A DNA stretch of 64,000 bases from Emcibacter sp. (GCA_021774785.1 JAJFIQ010000028.1:62001-126000); one strand, 5' to 3'. Shown: positions 19,965 through 30,140, numbered from the stretch's first letter. Translations and numbers: made by a program. The notes: generated from the letters alone by a model not told the origin.

Positions 19965-21527
19965 CTACCACCATGTGGCATAAAGAGCCGTCAGAATTAA
20001 GATCACGCCAAGGGCAGAGATATTAAAATTCCGACTTGAGGTGAAATTAATATCATCAAGATCAACGGCATTTTTCTGAACACCGCTATTCTCAAACAGC
20101 GTCACAATGATAGCCAGTCCAAGGCAGGACAGGAATACCACACCAACCCGGTCAATGAACGGTAAAGACGGCCACATTACCTTAAGGCCGAAAGACAAAA
20201 CCGCAGAGCCAATGGCCGCTGTGAGTGCCCCGTGGGCTGTCGCCCGTTTCCAGAACATTCCCAACAGAAAAATCACCACAATTCCCGGTGTAAAAAATCC
20301 GGTAAACTCCTGAATATACTGGAAAGCCTGATCAAAATTACCCAGTAACGGTTCGGCACAGATCATGGCGATAACCAGTGAAGAGAAACTCACCACGCGG
20401 CCAACAAAGACATAATGTTTCTGGCTGCGGTCTTTTTTATAGAAACTGTAAATATCCATGGTGAAAATGGTGGCGATACTGTTGGTCATGGAACCGAGTG
20501 AGGATACAATCGCCGCAACAAGGGCAGCAAAGACCAGCCCCATCATGCCAACGGGCATCATTTTCATCAACACTGGGTATGCCTGATCCGGGGAACTGAG
20601 GTCCGGGGCCAAAACCACTGCCGCAATGCCCGGCAACACTACGATCACCGGCATCAGAATCTTCAGAAAAGCTGCAAAGGCTATCCCCTTCTGGGCCTCA
20701 TTAAGGTTTTTTGCAGCCAGTGCCCGCTGAATGATATATTGATTGAAACCCCAATAAGACAGATTCATAATCCACATGCCGCCGATCAGAACACTGATCC
20801 CCGGCAGATCCGCATAATGAGAATTATCCGAACTAAGGATCATATCAAATTTTTCCGGCGCACGGGCGGTCAGTTCAGCAAAACCCACCAATACCCCCTG
20901 CCCATCCCCTATTGTCTCCAGCGAGACATAAGACAGAAACAGACCGCCAAAGACCAGTAGAACCACCTGAATAATATCGGTAAATGCCACAGCTTTTAGA
21001 CCACCATATAATGAATAGGCTGCTGCAAAAGCCCCAAGGAACAGCAGACCATATACAAGCTCAACCCCGGCCACTGTATTAATGGCTAACGCGCCCAGCC
21101 ACAAGATCGCTGTCAGATTGACAAAAACATAAACCCCAAGCCAGAAGACGGCCAGAATGGTCCGCACCCGATGATCATATCGCTGCTCAAGAAATTGGGG
21201 CATGGTATAGATGCCGCGATTAAGATAAATGGGTAGAAAATATTTGCCAACGATGATCAAGGTAATCGCCGCCATCCATTCGTAAGAAGCAATGGCAAGA
21301 CCAATGACATAACCAGACCCGGACATACCGATGATCTGCTCGGCAGAGATATTGGCTGCTATCAACGACGCGCCAATGGCCCACCAGGGCAGAGATTTAC
21401 CCGCAAGGAAATAATCCTCCGTATTCTTATCATAGCCCGCCTTCTCCCGGCTGACCCAGTAAGCAAGTGCTATAATCCCCACCACATAGGCTAAAAATAC
21501 CCCAATATCAATCGTTGCTAGTGACAT
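19965..21527 (-). CDS. Sodium:solute symporter (SGLT-like SSS family)
   Basis: Inner-membrane sodium-coupled transporter. The 520-residue protein has about 13-14 membrane segments. Family motifs are EDYFLAGKSLPWWAIGASLI near residues 37-56, SGSGYVIGLAIASYEWMAA, and the SSS signature YSLYGGLKAVAFTDIIQ near 170-186. It resembles the sugar (vSGLT) branch most closely, so a sugar or polyol substrate is likely but not certain. It is divergent from the FecI/FecR/receptor genes and has its own terminator. Confidence 0.85.
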   Translation of the reverse strand: MSLATIDIGVFLAYVVGIIALAYWVSREKAGYDKNTEDYFLAGKSLPWWAIGASLIAANISAEQIIGMSGSGYVIGLAIASYEWMAAITLIIVGKYFLPIYLNRGIYTMPQFLEQRYDHRVRTILAVFWLGVYVFVNLTAILWLGALAINTVAGVELVYGLLFLGAFAAAYSLYGGLKAVAFTDIIQVVLLVFGGLFLSYVSLETIGDGQGVLVGFAELTARAPEKFDMILSSDNSHYADLPGISVLIGGMWIMNLSYWGFNQYIIQRALAAKNLNEAQKGIAFAAFLKILMPVIVVLPGIAAVVLAPDLSSPDQAYPVLMKMMPVGMMGLVFAALVAAIVSSLGSMTNSIATIFTMDIYSFYKKDRSQKHYVFVGRVVSFSSLVIAMICAEPLLGNFDQAFQYIQEFTGFFTPGIVVIFLLGMFWKRATAHGALTAAIGSAVLSFGLKVMWPSLPFIDRVGVVFLSCLGLAIIVTLFENSGVQKNAVDLDDINFTSSRNFNISALGVILILTALYATWW

Positions 21528-21647
21528 TACAAATCCCTGAATTTAATTTATTTTGAAATAATGCTATTTTTTTAAAGAGAAAATCATGATGAATATCCTC
21601 CAAAAAACTCTTCGTATGTAGTGATTTATGCAGAATATGACAGCGAC

Positions 21648-21687
21648 ATATATTCCAAAAAAATATTTTCTTGAAAAATATATGGAG
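21648..21687. promoter_or_regulatory. Inverted repeat in the symporter/sigma-factor divergent region
   Basis: CATATATT and AATATATG arms lie about 24 bases apart between the two divergent genes. A regulator-binding site is possible. The strong AT bias makes chance plausible. Confidence 0.25.
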
Positions 21688-21766
21688 GATTATTTAATCT
21701 CATATACTCTTAATAGTGTGTAGTAATGTATCATTTAATGGTGAATAATGAGTATGTTGAATTAAA

Positions 21767-22375
21767 TTGCCAATCGCAGACAAAAAAAATAACCTTGTCC
21801 TTAGTGCCTTTATGGAAATAAAATCAGCGCTTGCAGCTTCTGTTGCCCGTGTGATTGTGAGACCGGAAGATATTGAGGACATCCTGCAACAAACCTATAT
21901 GTTGGTTTGTGCACAGTCTTATAAGACGGAGATAAAATCTATTAAAGGTTATTTCTTCAGGGTGGCGAGGAATGTAGCACTTGGTGACGTCGCAAAACGC
22001 ACCAAGGCTAAATTTAAAAGCCTTGAGGAAATTGCACCCTTCGAGCCATCCTCAGATGAGGTTGGTGCGGATGATAAACTGCATTACTCAATGAAACTGG
22101 AAACCCTCATACAGGTCACGCAGTCCTTGCCAAAGAAATGCCGACAGGCCTTTCTGTTAAAAAAGATAATGGGGTTATCGCAAAAGGAGATTGCGCGAAA
22201 AATGAATATTGCTGAAAGCACTGTTGAAAAACACTTGATAACAGCAATGAGGCGCACCGTAAGTGAAATGAAAACAAAAGGTTATCAGGTTGGAATTGAC
22301 CGCAAGCTAGTAGAACTGAAAACCCACGTGAAAAATACAAATGAAAGACAGACCGTTGTATCGAAAAAACTTTGA
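21767..22375 (+). CDS. FecI-family ECF RNA polymerase sigma factor
   Basis: Extracytoplasmic-function sigma factor. Region 2 is seen in VRPEDIEDILQQTYMLV and SIKGYFFRVARNVALGD. Region 4 is LPKKCRQAFLLKKIMGLSQK followed by EIARKMNIAESTVEKHL. The longest frame starts with TTG at 21767 (202 residues). The next start, ATG at 21812, would cut into region 2, so TTG is preferred although the ribosome site is weak. Its last 35 bases overlap fecR, the typical FecI-FecR coupling. It probably activates the receptor at 23664. Confidence 0.88.
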   Translation: MPIADKKNNLVLSAFMEIKSALAASVARVIVRPEDIEDILQQTYMLVCAQSYKTEIKSIKGYFFRVARNVALGDVAKRTKAKFKSLEEIAPFEPSSDEVGADDKLHYSMKLETLIQVTQSLPKKCRQAFLLKKIMGLSQKEIARKMNIAESTVEKHLITAMRRTVSEMKTKGYQVGIDRKLVELKTHVKNTNERQTVVSKKL

Positions 22376-23423
22376 TTCAGAAGCTATCGCCATAGAGGCT
22401 GCTTCCTGGGTGTTGCAGCTTGATAATGGTCCTTTAAGTACTGCAGATATGGATGAACTACGTGAATGGGCCGGGCGTAGCCCCGCGCATACCCAGATAC
22501 TGCGGGAATATGCGTCAGCATGGATCTCCATTGATGACGTCTTACATGAAGCAAACGAGGCAGAGAATGCCGCCTATAAATATTCATGGTGGTCTACGTT
22601 AGTTACTATATTCAATAAGCGGTTCTTCCATGTATGGGCCCCCATTTCGGCTGTACTTATTATCGTCCTCTATATGACACCGAGCTTTTATCTGGCACCG
22701 CCTGCCTCGCATATAGAGGCCACGGCGATTACCTATTCTACACAGATTGGCGAGCAGGCTCAGTTTAAACTTTCCGATGGATCAACAGTGCATCTGAACA
22801 CCAGCAGCATTGTGGAAGTAGAATACCAACGGTCAAAGCGGGTCATTCGCCTATTAAAGGGTGAAGCACATTTCGATGTCGCCCACGATCCTGCACGTCC
22901 CTTCGACGTTATCGCAAGTGAAAAGCAGATCACAGCCGTCGGAACAGCATTTGATATCAGGTTAACCGACTTAGGGGTGAATATAACCGTCACGGAAGGC
23001 ACCGTAATTGTTGCTCCGGCGCAACCCTCTACCATTCAGCCAAATGACCTGAAGAAGGGGGACGCCAAGATTCTAGCCATACTTGAGCCCAACGATAAAA
23101 TGGTGGTTGAAAGTGGGGATGTGACAATAGCAAAAGTAACTGAAAATATTATCGGCCGTCAGTTGTCATGGCGTGAAGGCGTTCTGATCTTTGAGGACGA
23201 TTCACTTTCTTATGTCATTAAGGAGGTTTCCCGTTACACAGATATTAAAATCATCCTGACGGATAACGATCTTGAAAATTTGCGTATTGGTGGATTATTT
23301 AAGATGGGTGAAATTCAGTCTCTCTTGCATGCGCTGGAACTATCGTTTGACCTGCAGGCTCATAATATAGATGAAAAGACTATCCAATTGTCTCATCGAA
23401 ACAATCCGACGGAAGGTAGTTAG
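22341..23423 (+). CDS. FecR-family anti-sigma factor / signal transducer
   Basis: Inner-membrane regulator that passes a signal from an STN-bearing receptor to the sigma factor. The 360-residue protein has an N-terminal cytoplasmic FecR_N domain (WVLQLDNGPLSTADMDEL, WAGRSPAHTQILREY). One membrane segment lies near residues 96-113 (ISAVLIIVLYMTPSFYL). The periplasmic FecR domain includes GEQAQFKLSDGSTVHLNTSS, and the STN-like C-terminal domain includes SYVIKEVSRYTDIKI. It overlaps the sigma gene and precedes the receptor. Confidence 0.92.
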   Translation: MKDRPLYRKNFDSEAIAIEAASWVLQLDNGPLSTADMDELREWAGRSPAHTQILREYASAWISIDDVLHEANEAENAAYKYSWWSTLVTIFNKRFFHVWAPISAVLIIVLYMTPSFYLAPPASHIEATAITYSTQIGEQAQFKLSDGSTVHLNTSSIVEVEYQRSKRVIRLLKGEAHFDVAHDPARPFDVIASEKQITAVGTAFDIRLTDLGVNITVTEGTVIVAPAQPSTIQPNDLKKGDAKILAILEPNDKMVVESGDVTIAKVTENIIGRQLSWREGVLIFEDDSLSYVIKEVSRYTDIKIILTDNDLENLRIGGLFKMGEIQSLLHALELSFDLQAHNIDEKTIQLSHRNNPTEGS

Positions 23424-23663
23424 GCTATCCTCACAATCAAGCGTTTCATTAAGATATAGCTATTTAAACAATATTTTCGTGGAGTATATCGATTTGCCTG
23501 ACCTAAGTTATACCTAGGATAAAAGTCATTAATATTAGTTGTAAGGAAATTGCTCTTCTATAAAAATAAAGGAAAATCACTTTTTTAATTAACAAACAAA
23601 GAAAAACAATAAAAACTAAAGAACTTAAATAAATTAAATTTCTTTTGGAGGAAATCCACCCCA

Positions 23664-26600
23664 GTGAGCTCTTTATATTCAAGGTTACTGCAAAATGACT
23701 CACCTTCAGTGAAGTCTAAAATGAAGAGATTCAGCAGGCCCTGTTCTGTATGCCGAGTGGCCGTGTTTGCCATGATGGTTACAGCGAATACATATGTCTA
23801 TGCTTCACCTGGGGAGGAGAGGTCAGTCAGAATTAACCGCACAACTGCGGATAAGGCTTTGATTGATTTAAGCAGCCAATTTAATACATTGGTCCTATTT
23901 CCCGCAGATGTCGCAAAATATGTAAAGGTCAACAGCCTTGCTGGAGACCTGACGCTGCAGGCAGCTCTTGATGCGCTGCTATCTGGAACTGGCTTGATTG
24001 CACTTGTAACTGAAGACGGTGTTATTGCTATTAAAGCGATGCCCGAATTAATGAAACAAGTCAGGGAAAAGAAATTGAGATATTTTGGAGATTTAAAAAA
24101 TTCTAAATTAAAGCGTAATATGCTTGCTACCGCATCTGCGACAGTGCTTGCCACATCAGCCGGCGTTCATGCAAATGCTCAAACGGCAGAACAGGGTGCA
24201 GAAGAAAATGTAGCCTTCGAAGAAATTGTAGTTACAGGTATCAGGAAAAGTCTACGTGATGCCTCTAATGTAAAATCAGGGTCGCTTGGTGTTGTAGATG
24301 CTATTTCTGCTGAAGAAATGGGTAAATTCCCGGATACCAACCTCGCTGAATCACTTCAGCGTATTTCTGGTGTATCTATTGACCGATCCGGCGGAGAAGG
24401 CCAATTAATCACCGTCAGGGGTTTTGGGCCTCAATTTAATACTGTGCTTTTTAACGGACGGCAAATTGCCAGTGAAAATCTATCACGCGCTTTCAGTTTT
24501 GATACCATCGCTTCAGAACTGGTCAGTGGTATCAGTGTCCATAAAACTTCGATGGCCGGACTTCAGTCAGGGGGGGTTGGCTCAACAGTGAACATTACGA
24601 CGGCCCGCCCATTCGATATTGATGGTTTCAAAGTGGTGTTATCAGGTGCCGGTGCATACGAACAAAATGATGACAGTGTGCAGCCTCGCGTATCAGGCCT
24701 AATCAGTAATACATTTAATGATGGCAAGCTTGGGGTTCTTTTAGCGGCCTCTTATCAGAGGCGTGACACACGCCTAGATCAGGCACAGACTGATGGCTGG
24801 CTTGAAAATGTTGGTATCCCACAGTCTGAGTTAAATGGTGGTGCCGGTTTCGATGGCAATATTTTCTCGCCCAGAAACTTTGACAACAAAGTAACCTTTG
24901 AAGAAAGAACACGCACCAACGCCAGTCTGGTATTGCAATATGCCGCAACAGATAATCTTGAAATCACCGTTGATGGCCTCTATTCCGATTTTGATATTAA
25001 AACGGATACCACATCTTTTGGACATTGGTTTACAGCACCTAATATTGAAAATGCCGTGACAGACCAGAATGGTACTGTCATTGATCTTTTTCAGGAAAGA
25101 GGGCTTTCAACCGATTTCCACTCAAAGAAATTTGATCGCTTAACGGAAACATATGCGATTGGCTTTCGCGCCGATTGGGATGCGAGTGATTCACTTAATG
25201 TGGTATTTGATGCCAATTACTCATCCGCAGAAAGAGACGCAAATAACGGCGGTGGTGATCAATTGTCTTTGATTGGTTTTGCCAACCGTGTCAGATTCCA
25301 GAGTGATGATGCTATTTTGCCATATGTAAGTGGATTTGATACGGCTGATGCGGGCATTTTTAGTGGACAACAAGAAATAGATGGCGTCGCCTATCAGCCC
25401 GGTGTTACTCCTGATGGGGTGTCTGATTTTCTTGATCCTGCCAATAGTCGTGCTCATGTGATGTTGCGCCGTGGTTGGGCCGTCAAGGATGAAATTAAAC
25501 AGTTCAAAATTGATAATACATGGGATGAAGGCAAGACATCTGGGCTAATAGGTGTACGTTTTGGGGCAATGTTCAGTGAAGAAGAAAAAGCCCTGACACG
25601 TTTTGACAATGAAGGCGTTGGTATTCATTGTACATTCTGTGGCTTTCCTGACTTTCCAACGATTGATCCTAATTCCCAATTTATATTTGATGCCGGGGAT
25701 GACTTTCTAGACGGTGTCAGCGGAAATGAACGGCTGTTCACGCAATGGCTTGCCCATAACGGTGAAGATCAATTTGCTTTTGTTGAACAGGTTAGTGGCC
25801 TGAGTTTTGATGCCGTTAGAAGGGACAATTCCTTTGAAGTGACAGAAAAAACCTATGCGGCCTATGTTGATTTTGATTTTGCTGGTGCAATTGGTGATAT
25901 GCCGATTACCGTGAATGCTGGTGTACGCTTTGAAAAAACAGATGTATCCGTTGTTGGAACTCAGGCTCCTGTTCAAAGCCTGACCATTCTTGATGCCACT
26001 GAAATGTTAGCAGTCTTTGGGTCTGCTATACCTGCAAATGCTCAATCGTCTTATGATTCACTATTGCCCAGCCTGAATGCAAAATTGAATATTACAGACA
26101 ATCTGATTGCACGTTTTGCGGCTTCTCAAACACAAACCCGTCCAACGCTTACGAGTATGGCGCCAGTAACTGTCATTGGCACCACACGCCAAGGCGGCGA
26201 CTTAACAGCCACAAGCGGAAGCCCAGACCTGGAGCCATTTACATCAGATAACCTGGATTTCTCTCTGGAATATTATTATGGATTTAATAATTATCTTTCT
26301 GTGGGTGTTTTTAGAAAAAATGTGAACAATTTTATCGTAAATGGTACAGAGGAACAATCATTTGAACTTGCTGGTGGTGGGTTATTAACCGACCCGTCTA
26401 CTGGTACGGATGTTAATGCTGCGGATGCTGCGGATGAAGTTGCCATCTTTAGTGTAACGCGGCCATTCAATGGTGAAAGTGCTGTTGTACGCGGCATTGA
26501 ATTGGCGGCTCAGCATACATTTGGTGAAACTGGTTTCGGTGTAATCGCCAATGCGACGATTGTTGATAGTGATACTGAGCTTGACCCTGGTGATATCACG

Positions 26601-26933
26601 CAGATATTTGCCGTGACTGGCCTGAGTAATTCATGGAATGTTATTGGTTTCTATGAAAAGGGACCTTATCAATTCCGTGTAGCCTATAACTGGCGCGATT
26701 CATTCCTGCAATCGTTAACGCAGCTTAACGGGGATGGTGTGACATTTGTTGATTCATTCTATCAGATTGATCTTAGTGCAAGTTATGATGTATCAGAGAA
26801 TATTACTATTTTCTTTGAAGGTATTAATGTTACTGGTGAAATTGTGACTAAGCATGGGAGGTTCGAGAACCAGTTTTTGAATGCTGAAGACAGTGGAGCC
26901 AGATACTCATTAGGAGCGCGCGTTTCTTTCTAG
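23664..26933 (+). CDS. TonB-dependent transducer with STN domain (Xanthomonas/Caulobacter type)
   Basis: Outer-membrane receptor of 1089 residues. The GTG start has GGAGG 12 bases upstream; an internal ATG at 23721 is an alternative. In order: signal peptide about 20-48, STN domain 57-125 (signalling to FecR), a second signal-like segment 149-173 ending HANAQ, and TonB box FEEIVVTG 185-192. The plug follows (GKFPDTNLAESLQRISGVSI, ITVRGFGPQFNTVLFNGR), then a 22-strand-type barrel ending GARVSF. The TIGR01782-like plug is usual in receptors for sugars or complex organics. The ligand is unknown. A strong terminator follows. Confidence 0.93.
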   Translation: MSSLYSRLLQNDSPSVKSKMKRFSRPCSVCRVAVFAMMVTANTYVYASPGEERSVRINRTTADKALIDLSSQFNTLVLFPADVAKYVKVNSLAGDLTLQAALDALLSGTGLIALVTEDGVIAIKAMPELMKQVREKKLRYFGDLKNSKLKRNMLATASATVLATSAGVHANAQTAEQGAEENVAFEEIVVTGIRKSLRDASNVKSGSLGVVDAISAEEMGKFPDTNLAESLQRISGVSIDRSGGEGQLITVRGFGPQFNTVLFNGRQIASENLSRAFSFDTIASELVSGISVHKTSMAGLQSGGVGSTVNITTARPFDIDGFKVVLSGAGAYEQNDDSVQPRVSGLISNTFNDGKLGVLLAASYQRRDTRLDQAQTDGWLENVGIPQSELNGGAGFDGNIFSPRNFDNKVTFEERTRTNASLVLQYAATDNLEITVDGLYSDFDIKTDTTSFGHWFTAPNIENAVTDQNGTVIDLFQERGLSTDFHSKKFDRLTETYAIGFRADWDASDSLNVVFDANYSSAERDANNGGGDQLSLIGFANRVRFQSDDAILPYVSGFDTADAGIFSGQQEIDGVAYQPGVTPDGVSDFLDPANSRAHVMLRRGWAVKDEIKQFKIDNTWDEGKTSGLIGVRFGAMFSEEEKALTRFDNEGVGIHCTFCGFPDFPTIDPNSQFIFDAGDDFLDGVSGNERLFTQWLAHNGEDQFAFVEQVSGLSFDAVRRDNSFEVTEKTYAAYVDFDFAGAIGDMPITVNAGVRFEKTDVSVVGTQAPVQSLTILDATEMLAVFGSAIPANAQSSYDSLLPSLNAKLNITDNLIARFAASQTQTRPTLTSMAPVTVIGTTRQGGDLTATSGSPDLEPFTSDNLDFSLEYYYGFNNYLSVGVFRKNVNNFIVNGTEEQSFELAGGGLLTDPSTGTDVNAADAADEVAIFSVTRPFNGESAVVRGIELAAQHTFGETGFGVIANATIVDSDTELDPGDITQIFAVTGLSNSWNVIGFYEKGPYQFRVAYNWRDSFLQSLTQLNGDGVTFVDSFYQIDLSASYDVSENITIFFEGINVTGEIVTKHGRFENQFLNAEDSGARYSLGARVSF

Positions 26934-26952
26934 CTCTCTTAATTTTCTAATC

Positions 26953-26985
26953 AGCGCCGTCAGTTATTTCTGACGGCGCTTTTTG
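26953..26985 (+). terminator. Rho-independent terminator after the STN receptor
   Basis: AGCGCCGTCAG-TTATT-TCTGACGGCGCT is an 11-12 bp stem followed by TTTTT, 20 bases after the stop. It separates the receptor from the halogenase gene. Confidence 0.9.
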
Positions 26986-27062
26986 GGCTCTTGATGGGTG
27001 TTTGTGCGTGCCCTCAGAGCGTGATACAAAGCTAAGAAATTAAAGTTAAATAGGTGTACGTT

Positions 27063-28631
27063 ATGTCAGATGCCAATAACAGCTCAAAAAACTCTGCAAC
27101 CCGGTCAATTGTTATCGTTGGTGGTGGTGCCGCGGGCTGGATAACGGCAGGTATTTTAGCCGCTAAACTTCGCTCTGATACCGAGGGCAGCATACAGGTG
27201 ACATTAGTCGAATCACCAGATATAAAAATTATTGGGGTTGGTGAAGGCACATGGCCAACAATGCGCAGTACATTGCAAAAAATGGGTATTTCAGAAACAG
27301 AATTTATGAAATACTGCGATGCTACTTTCAAACAGGGTGCTAAATTCGCCAAATGGGTGGATGGCTCTGAAGAAGATTATTATTATCACCCCCTGATGTT
27401 GCCACAGGGTTTTCTAAAAATGGATCTTGCTCCCTACTGGCATAAGTATGCTGACAAAATTTCTTTTTCAGAAGCGGTTTGCTTTCAGGAACATATTTGT
27501 GAGCAGGGTCTTGCGCCTAAATTAATCACAACATCCGAATATGATTCCGTAGCCAACTATGCTTACCACCTGAATGCGGGAAAATTAGCTGATTTTTTAC
27601 AGAAGCACTGTAAGGAAAAACTGGGCGTTCATCATATTCTTGACAATGTTACGGAGGTTCGCCCAGCCCCCAATGGCGATATTACTGCCGTCGCCACCAA
27701 AAATAATGGCGATATAACCGGAGATCTTTTTATAGACTGTACCGGGTTTAAATCATTGCTTCTCGGGGAACATTATAGCGTCCCCTTTCTTGATAAAAGT
27801 GATATTTTATTCATTGATAATGCGCTGGCGGTACAGGTACCATATGACGATGAAGATAGTAAGATAGCTTCACATACTATTTCAACGGCCCAACAGGCCG
27901 GTTGGATATGGGATATTGGCCTAGGCACTCGCCGTGGTGTTGGTCATGTCTATTCCAGCCAACATACCAGCGAAGATGAGGCAGAACACGACTTGCGCAG
28001 TTATATCGGGGTAAAAAACAAAGATCTGATGATACGCAAGATACCAATTCGATCAGGCCACCGGAAAATATTTTGGAAAAACAACTGTGTCGCGGTCGGC
28101 CTGTCTGCTGGATTTCTTGAACCACTGGAAGCTTCCGCACTAGTTTTGATCGAACTGTCCGCCACTATGATCAGTGAGCAGTTACCCGCTGACCGTAATG
28201 TGATGGATATTGTCGCGAAACGCTATAATGAAATTTTTCTATACCGTTGGGACCGGATTATAGACTTTCTCAAGCTGCATTATATACTCAGCAAGCGTAC
28301 CGATAATAAATTCTGGAGCGATAACCGAGATCCCGACACCATACCAGAAAGCCTTAAAGATCTTATGAAATTATGGCAATATCGCGCACCCGGCGACATG
28401 GACTTCACCAGCAACAATGAAGTATTTCCTGCGGCCAGCTATCAATATGTCTTATATGGTATGGGCTTCAGAACAGACTTCTCACTCAGTCAGACACAAT
28501 TGACAGAGCAGGCTCAGGCAGATGATCTGTTTGGACGAAATATGCAGGCAGTCAAGCGGGCACTTGCAACTTTACCCAAGAACCGCGATCTGATCAAAAA
28601 ACTACACGAACACGGATTCCAATCAATATAA
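27063..28631 (+). CDS. Flavin-dependent tryptophan-halogenase family protein
   Basis: 522 residues from the ATG at 27063 (AGGTG six bases upstream; a GTG at 27054 is less likely). FAD motif VGGGAAGWITAG lies at residues 19-30 and GVGEGTWPT at 58-66. The halogenase lysine is kept in CDATFKQGAKF (Lys90, aligning with PrnA Lys79), and the catalytic Glu in FLEPLEASA (Glu356). The WxWxIP motif appears as WIWDIG with Gly for Pro (281-286). It should use FADH2 and oxygen to halogenate or oxidise an unknown substrate. It heads a row with SapC and DUF6445 genes. Confidence 0.88.
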   Translation: MSDANNSSKNSATRSIVIVGGGAAGWITAGILAAKLRSDTEGSIQVTLVESPDIKIIGVGEGTWPTMRSTLQKMGISETEFMKYCDATFKQGAKFAKWVDGSEEDYYYHPLMLPQGFLKMDLAPYWHKYADKISFSEAVCFQEHICEQGLAPKLITTSEYDSVANYAYHLNAGKLADFLQKHCKEKLGVHHILDNVTEVRPAPNGDITAVATKNNGDITGDLFIDCTGFKSLLLGEHYSVPFLDKSDILFIDNALAVQVPYDDEDSKIASHTISTAQQAGWIWDIGLGTRRGVGHVYSSQHTSEDEAEHDLRSYIGVKNKDLMIRKIPIRSGHRKIFWKNNCVAVGLSAGFLEPLEASALVLIELSATMISEQLPADRNVMDIVAKRYNEIFLYRWDRIIDFLKLHYILSKRTDNKFWSDNRDPDTIPESLKDLMKLWQYRAPGDMDFTSNNEVFPAASYQYVLYGMGFRTDFSLSQTQLTEQAQADDLFGRNMQAVKRALATLPKNRDLIKKLHEHGFQSI

Positions 28632-28660
28632 TAAACTTTTCATAGGGAAAATTAGACATT

Positions 28661-29416
28661 ATGGCGCAACTAGAGGCCCTCAGCAAAATTCACCATCGGA
28701 ATATCAAAATTGATATGGCTGCCACAAAGAAGCAATGCGCGTATCAGAGAATGATGCCCGTTGTTATGAGTGAATTTCTTAAATTATCCATTCAGTATCC
28801 GATCCTTTTTACCAAAGACAGCGAAACCGGCCAATTTGTATGCGTGGTGCTTTTTGGATTTGAAGATGGTGAAAATTTATTTTGGCAAGATGGGGAATGG
28901 AGCGCCGTATATACCCCCCTCAACGTGAGACGGCAGCCATTTTTTATTGGCGAAAACGATCAAAAACAAAATGAAAAGGATCATGATTATATCATCTGCA
29001 TCAATATAGATGATGAAAGCGTGGATGAGAATACAGGGGAAGCAATATTTGATGCAACAGGCAAGGAAACAGAGTTTTTGACAACCATGCAATCTATTCT
29101 GGGCAGTTTGATAGATGGTGAAGCCCAGACCCGCAAATTCATTGATACACTATTGGACCTTAAACTTGTGACACCCATATCACTGGACATCACCTTTGCA
29201 GACCAGCAGGAAATTCGGGCTGAGGGCATGTATTCCATTGATGAAGAAAAGTTAGAAACCCTTGACAAAGATACGTTATTTTCGCTTCATTCCAGCGACT
29301 ACCTTAACCCCATCTATACTATGATTGCCTCTCTGGGGCAGATTTATGCTCTTATTCAGAAAAAAAATTCCCGGCTTGAACAGCCAAGTGCATGGCTTCA
29401 AAAAACAGAAGACTGA
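28661..29416 (+). CDS. SapC-family protein
   Basis: 251 residues matching the SapC family, named from a Campylobacter S-layer-associated protein and of unknown biochemical function. Visible family features are a conserved N-terminus with HHRNIKID, EFLKLSIQYPILFTKD, then FGFEDGENLFWQDGEWSAVY and LNVRRQPFFIG. No signal peptide, so it is predicted to be cytoplasmic. It lies between the halogenase and DUF6445 genes with short gaps, suggesting one operon. As I recall, the same trio recurs beside TonB-dependent receptors in other bacteria. Confidence 0.8.
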   Translation: MAQLEALSKIHHRNIKIDMAATKKQCAYQRMMPVVMSEFLKLSIQYPILFTKDSETGQFVCVVLFGFEDGENLFWQDGEWSAVYTPLNVRRQPFFIGENDQKQNEKDHDYIICINIDDESVDENTGEAIFDATGKETEFLTTMQSILGSLIDGEAQTRKFIDTLLDLKLVTPISLDITFADQQEIRAEGMYSIDEEKLETLDKDTLFSLHSSDYLNPIYTMIASLGQIYALIQKKNSRLEQPSAWLQKTED

Positions 29417-29419
29417 CCG

Positions 29420-30121
29420 ATGCTGAATTTTCTCATAAACCCACAAATGCAAACCAAAGTGCATTATATCGGTCACGAACGGAATATGGTTATTCAAATT
29501 GATAATTTATTTGAACAGCCTGACGATCTTGTCACCTATGCCTGTGCCTCTCCTGAATTTAAACCAGTTTCTGACTATTATCCGGGTGTGCGGAAACCCC
29601 TGCCGGAATCTTATGGTGAAACCCTCATGCTCGCCATAGCTAACCCGATCCGGACCATATTTAATCTGGAACAAGACAGTATCCTAAAGGCTATTTTTTG
29701 CGAGTTACGTCTCACTACCTGTGAACCAAAAGAGCTGTTACCTATCCAGCGTATTCCCCATTTTGATACCAGCAATTCAAATCAATTTGCCGCTGTGCTA
29801 TATCTATGCGCCCCTCATTTTGGCGGGACATCACTGTACCGGCATCGCAGCACGGGCTTTGAAACAATTTCTGAAAAACGTTCTATAACCTATGCTAAAA
29901 CCCTTGAAAGAGAGGCACATGCGGTTGGACTTCCCAATCCTGAGTATATCAATGGCCACACCGCGCTATTTGAGCGAACTGCCAGTATTGACGCTCTGTA
30001 TAATCGCATTGTAATTTACCGTAGCAATCTCCTGCATTCGGGCAACATACAACCCCAGCACGGCTTGAGTGCCACGCCTGACAGAGGCCGTTTGACGGCA
30101 AACTGCTTCATCACTTTCTAA
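29420..30121 (+). CDS. DUF6445-family protein with a 2-oxoglutarate-oxygenase-like motif
   Basis: 233 residues, starting 3 bases after the SapC stop. I recognise the DUF6445 pattern (IPHFDTSNSNQFAAVLYLC, GGTSLYRHRSTGFE, LLHSGN, RGRLTANCF). His114, Asp116 and His206, plus Arg222/Arg224 near the C-terminus, are spaced as in the HxD...H facial triad and 2-oxoglutarate-binding Arg of prolyl-4-hydroxylase-like oxygenases. The oxygenase activity is inferred, not shown. The partner halogenase, also an oxygen-using enzyme, makes a joint modification route plausible. Confidence 0.75.
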   Translation: MLNFLINPQMQTKVHYIGHERNMVIQIDNLFEQPDDLVTYACASPEFKPVSDYYPGVRKPLPESYGETLMLAIANPIRTIFNLEQDSILKAIFCELRLTTCEPKELLPIQRIPHFDTSNSNQFAAVLYLCAPHFGGTSLYRHRSTGFETISEKRSITYAKTLEREAHAVGLPNPEYINGHTALFERTASIDALYNRIVIYRSNLLHSGNIQPQHGLSATPDRGRLTANCFITF

Positions 30122-30140
30122 CGGTAAGGGCTTAAATTTT

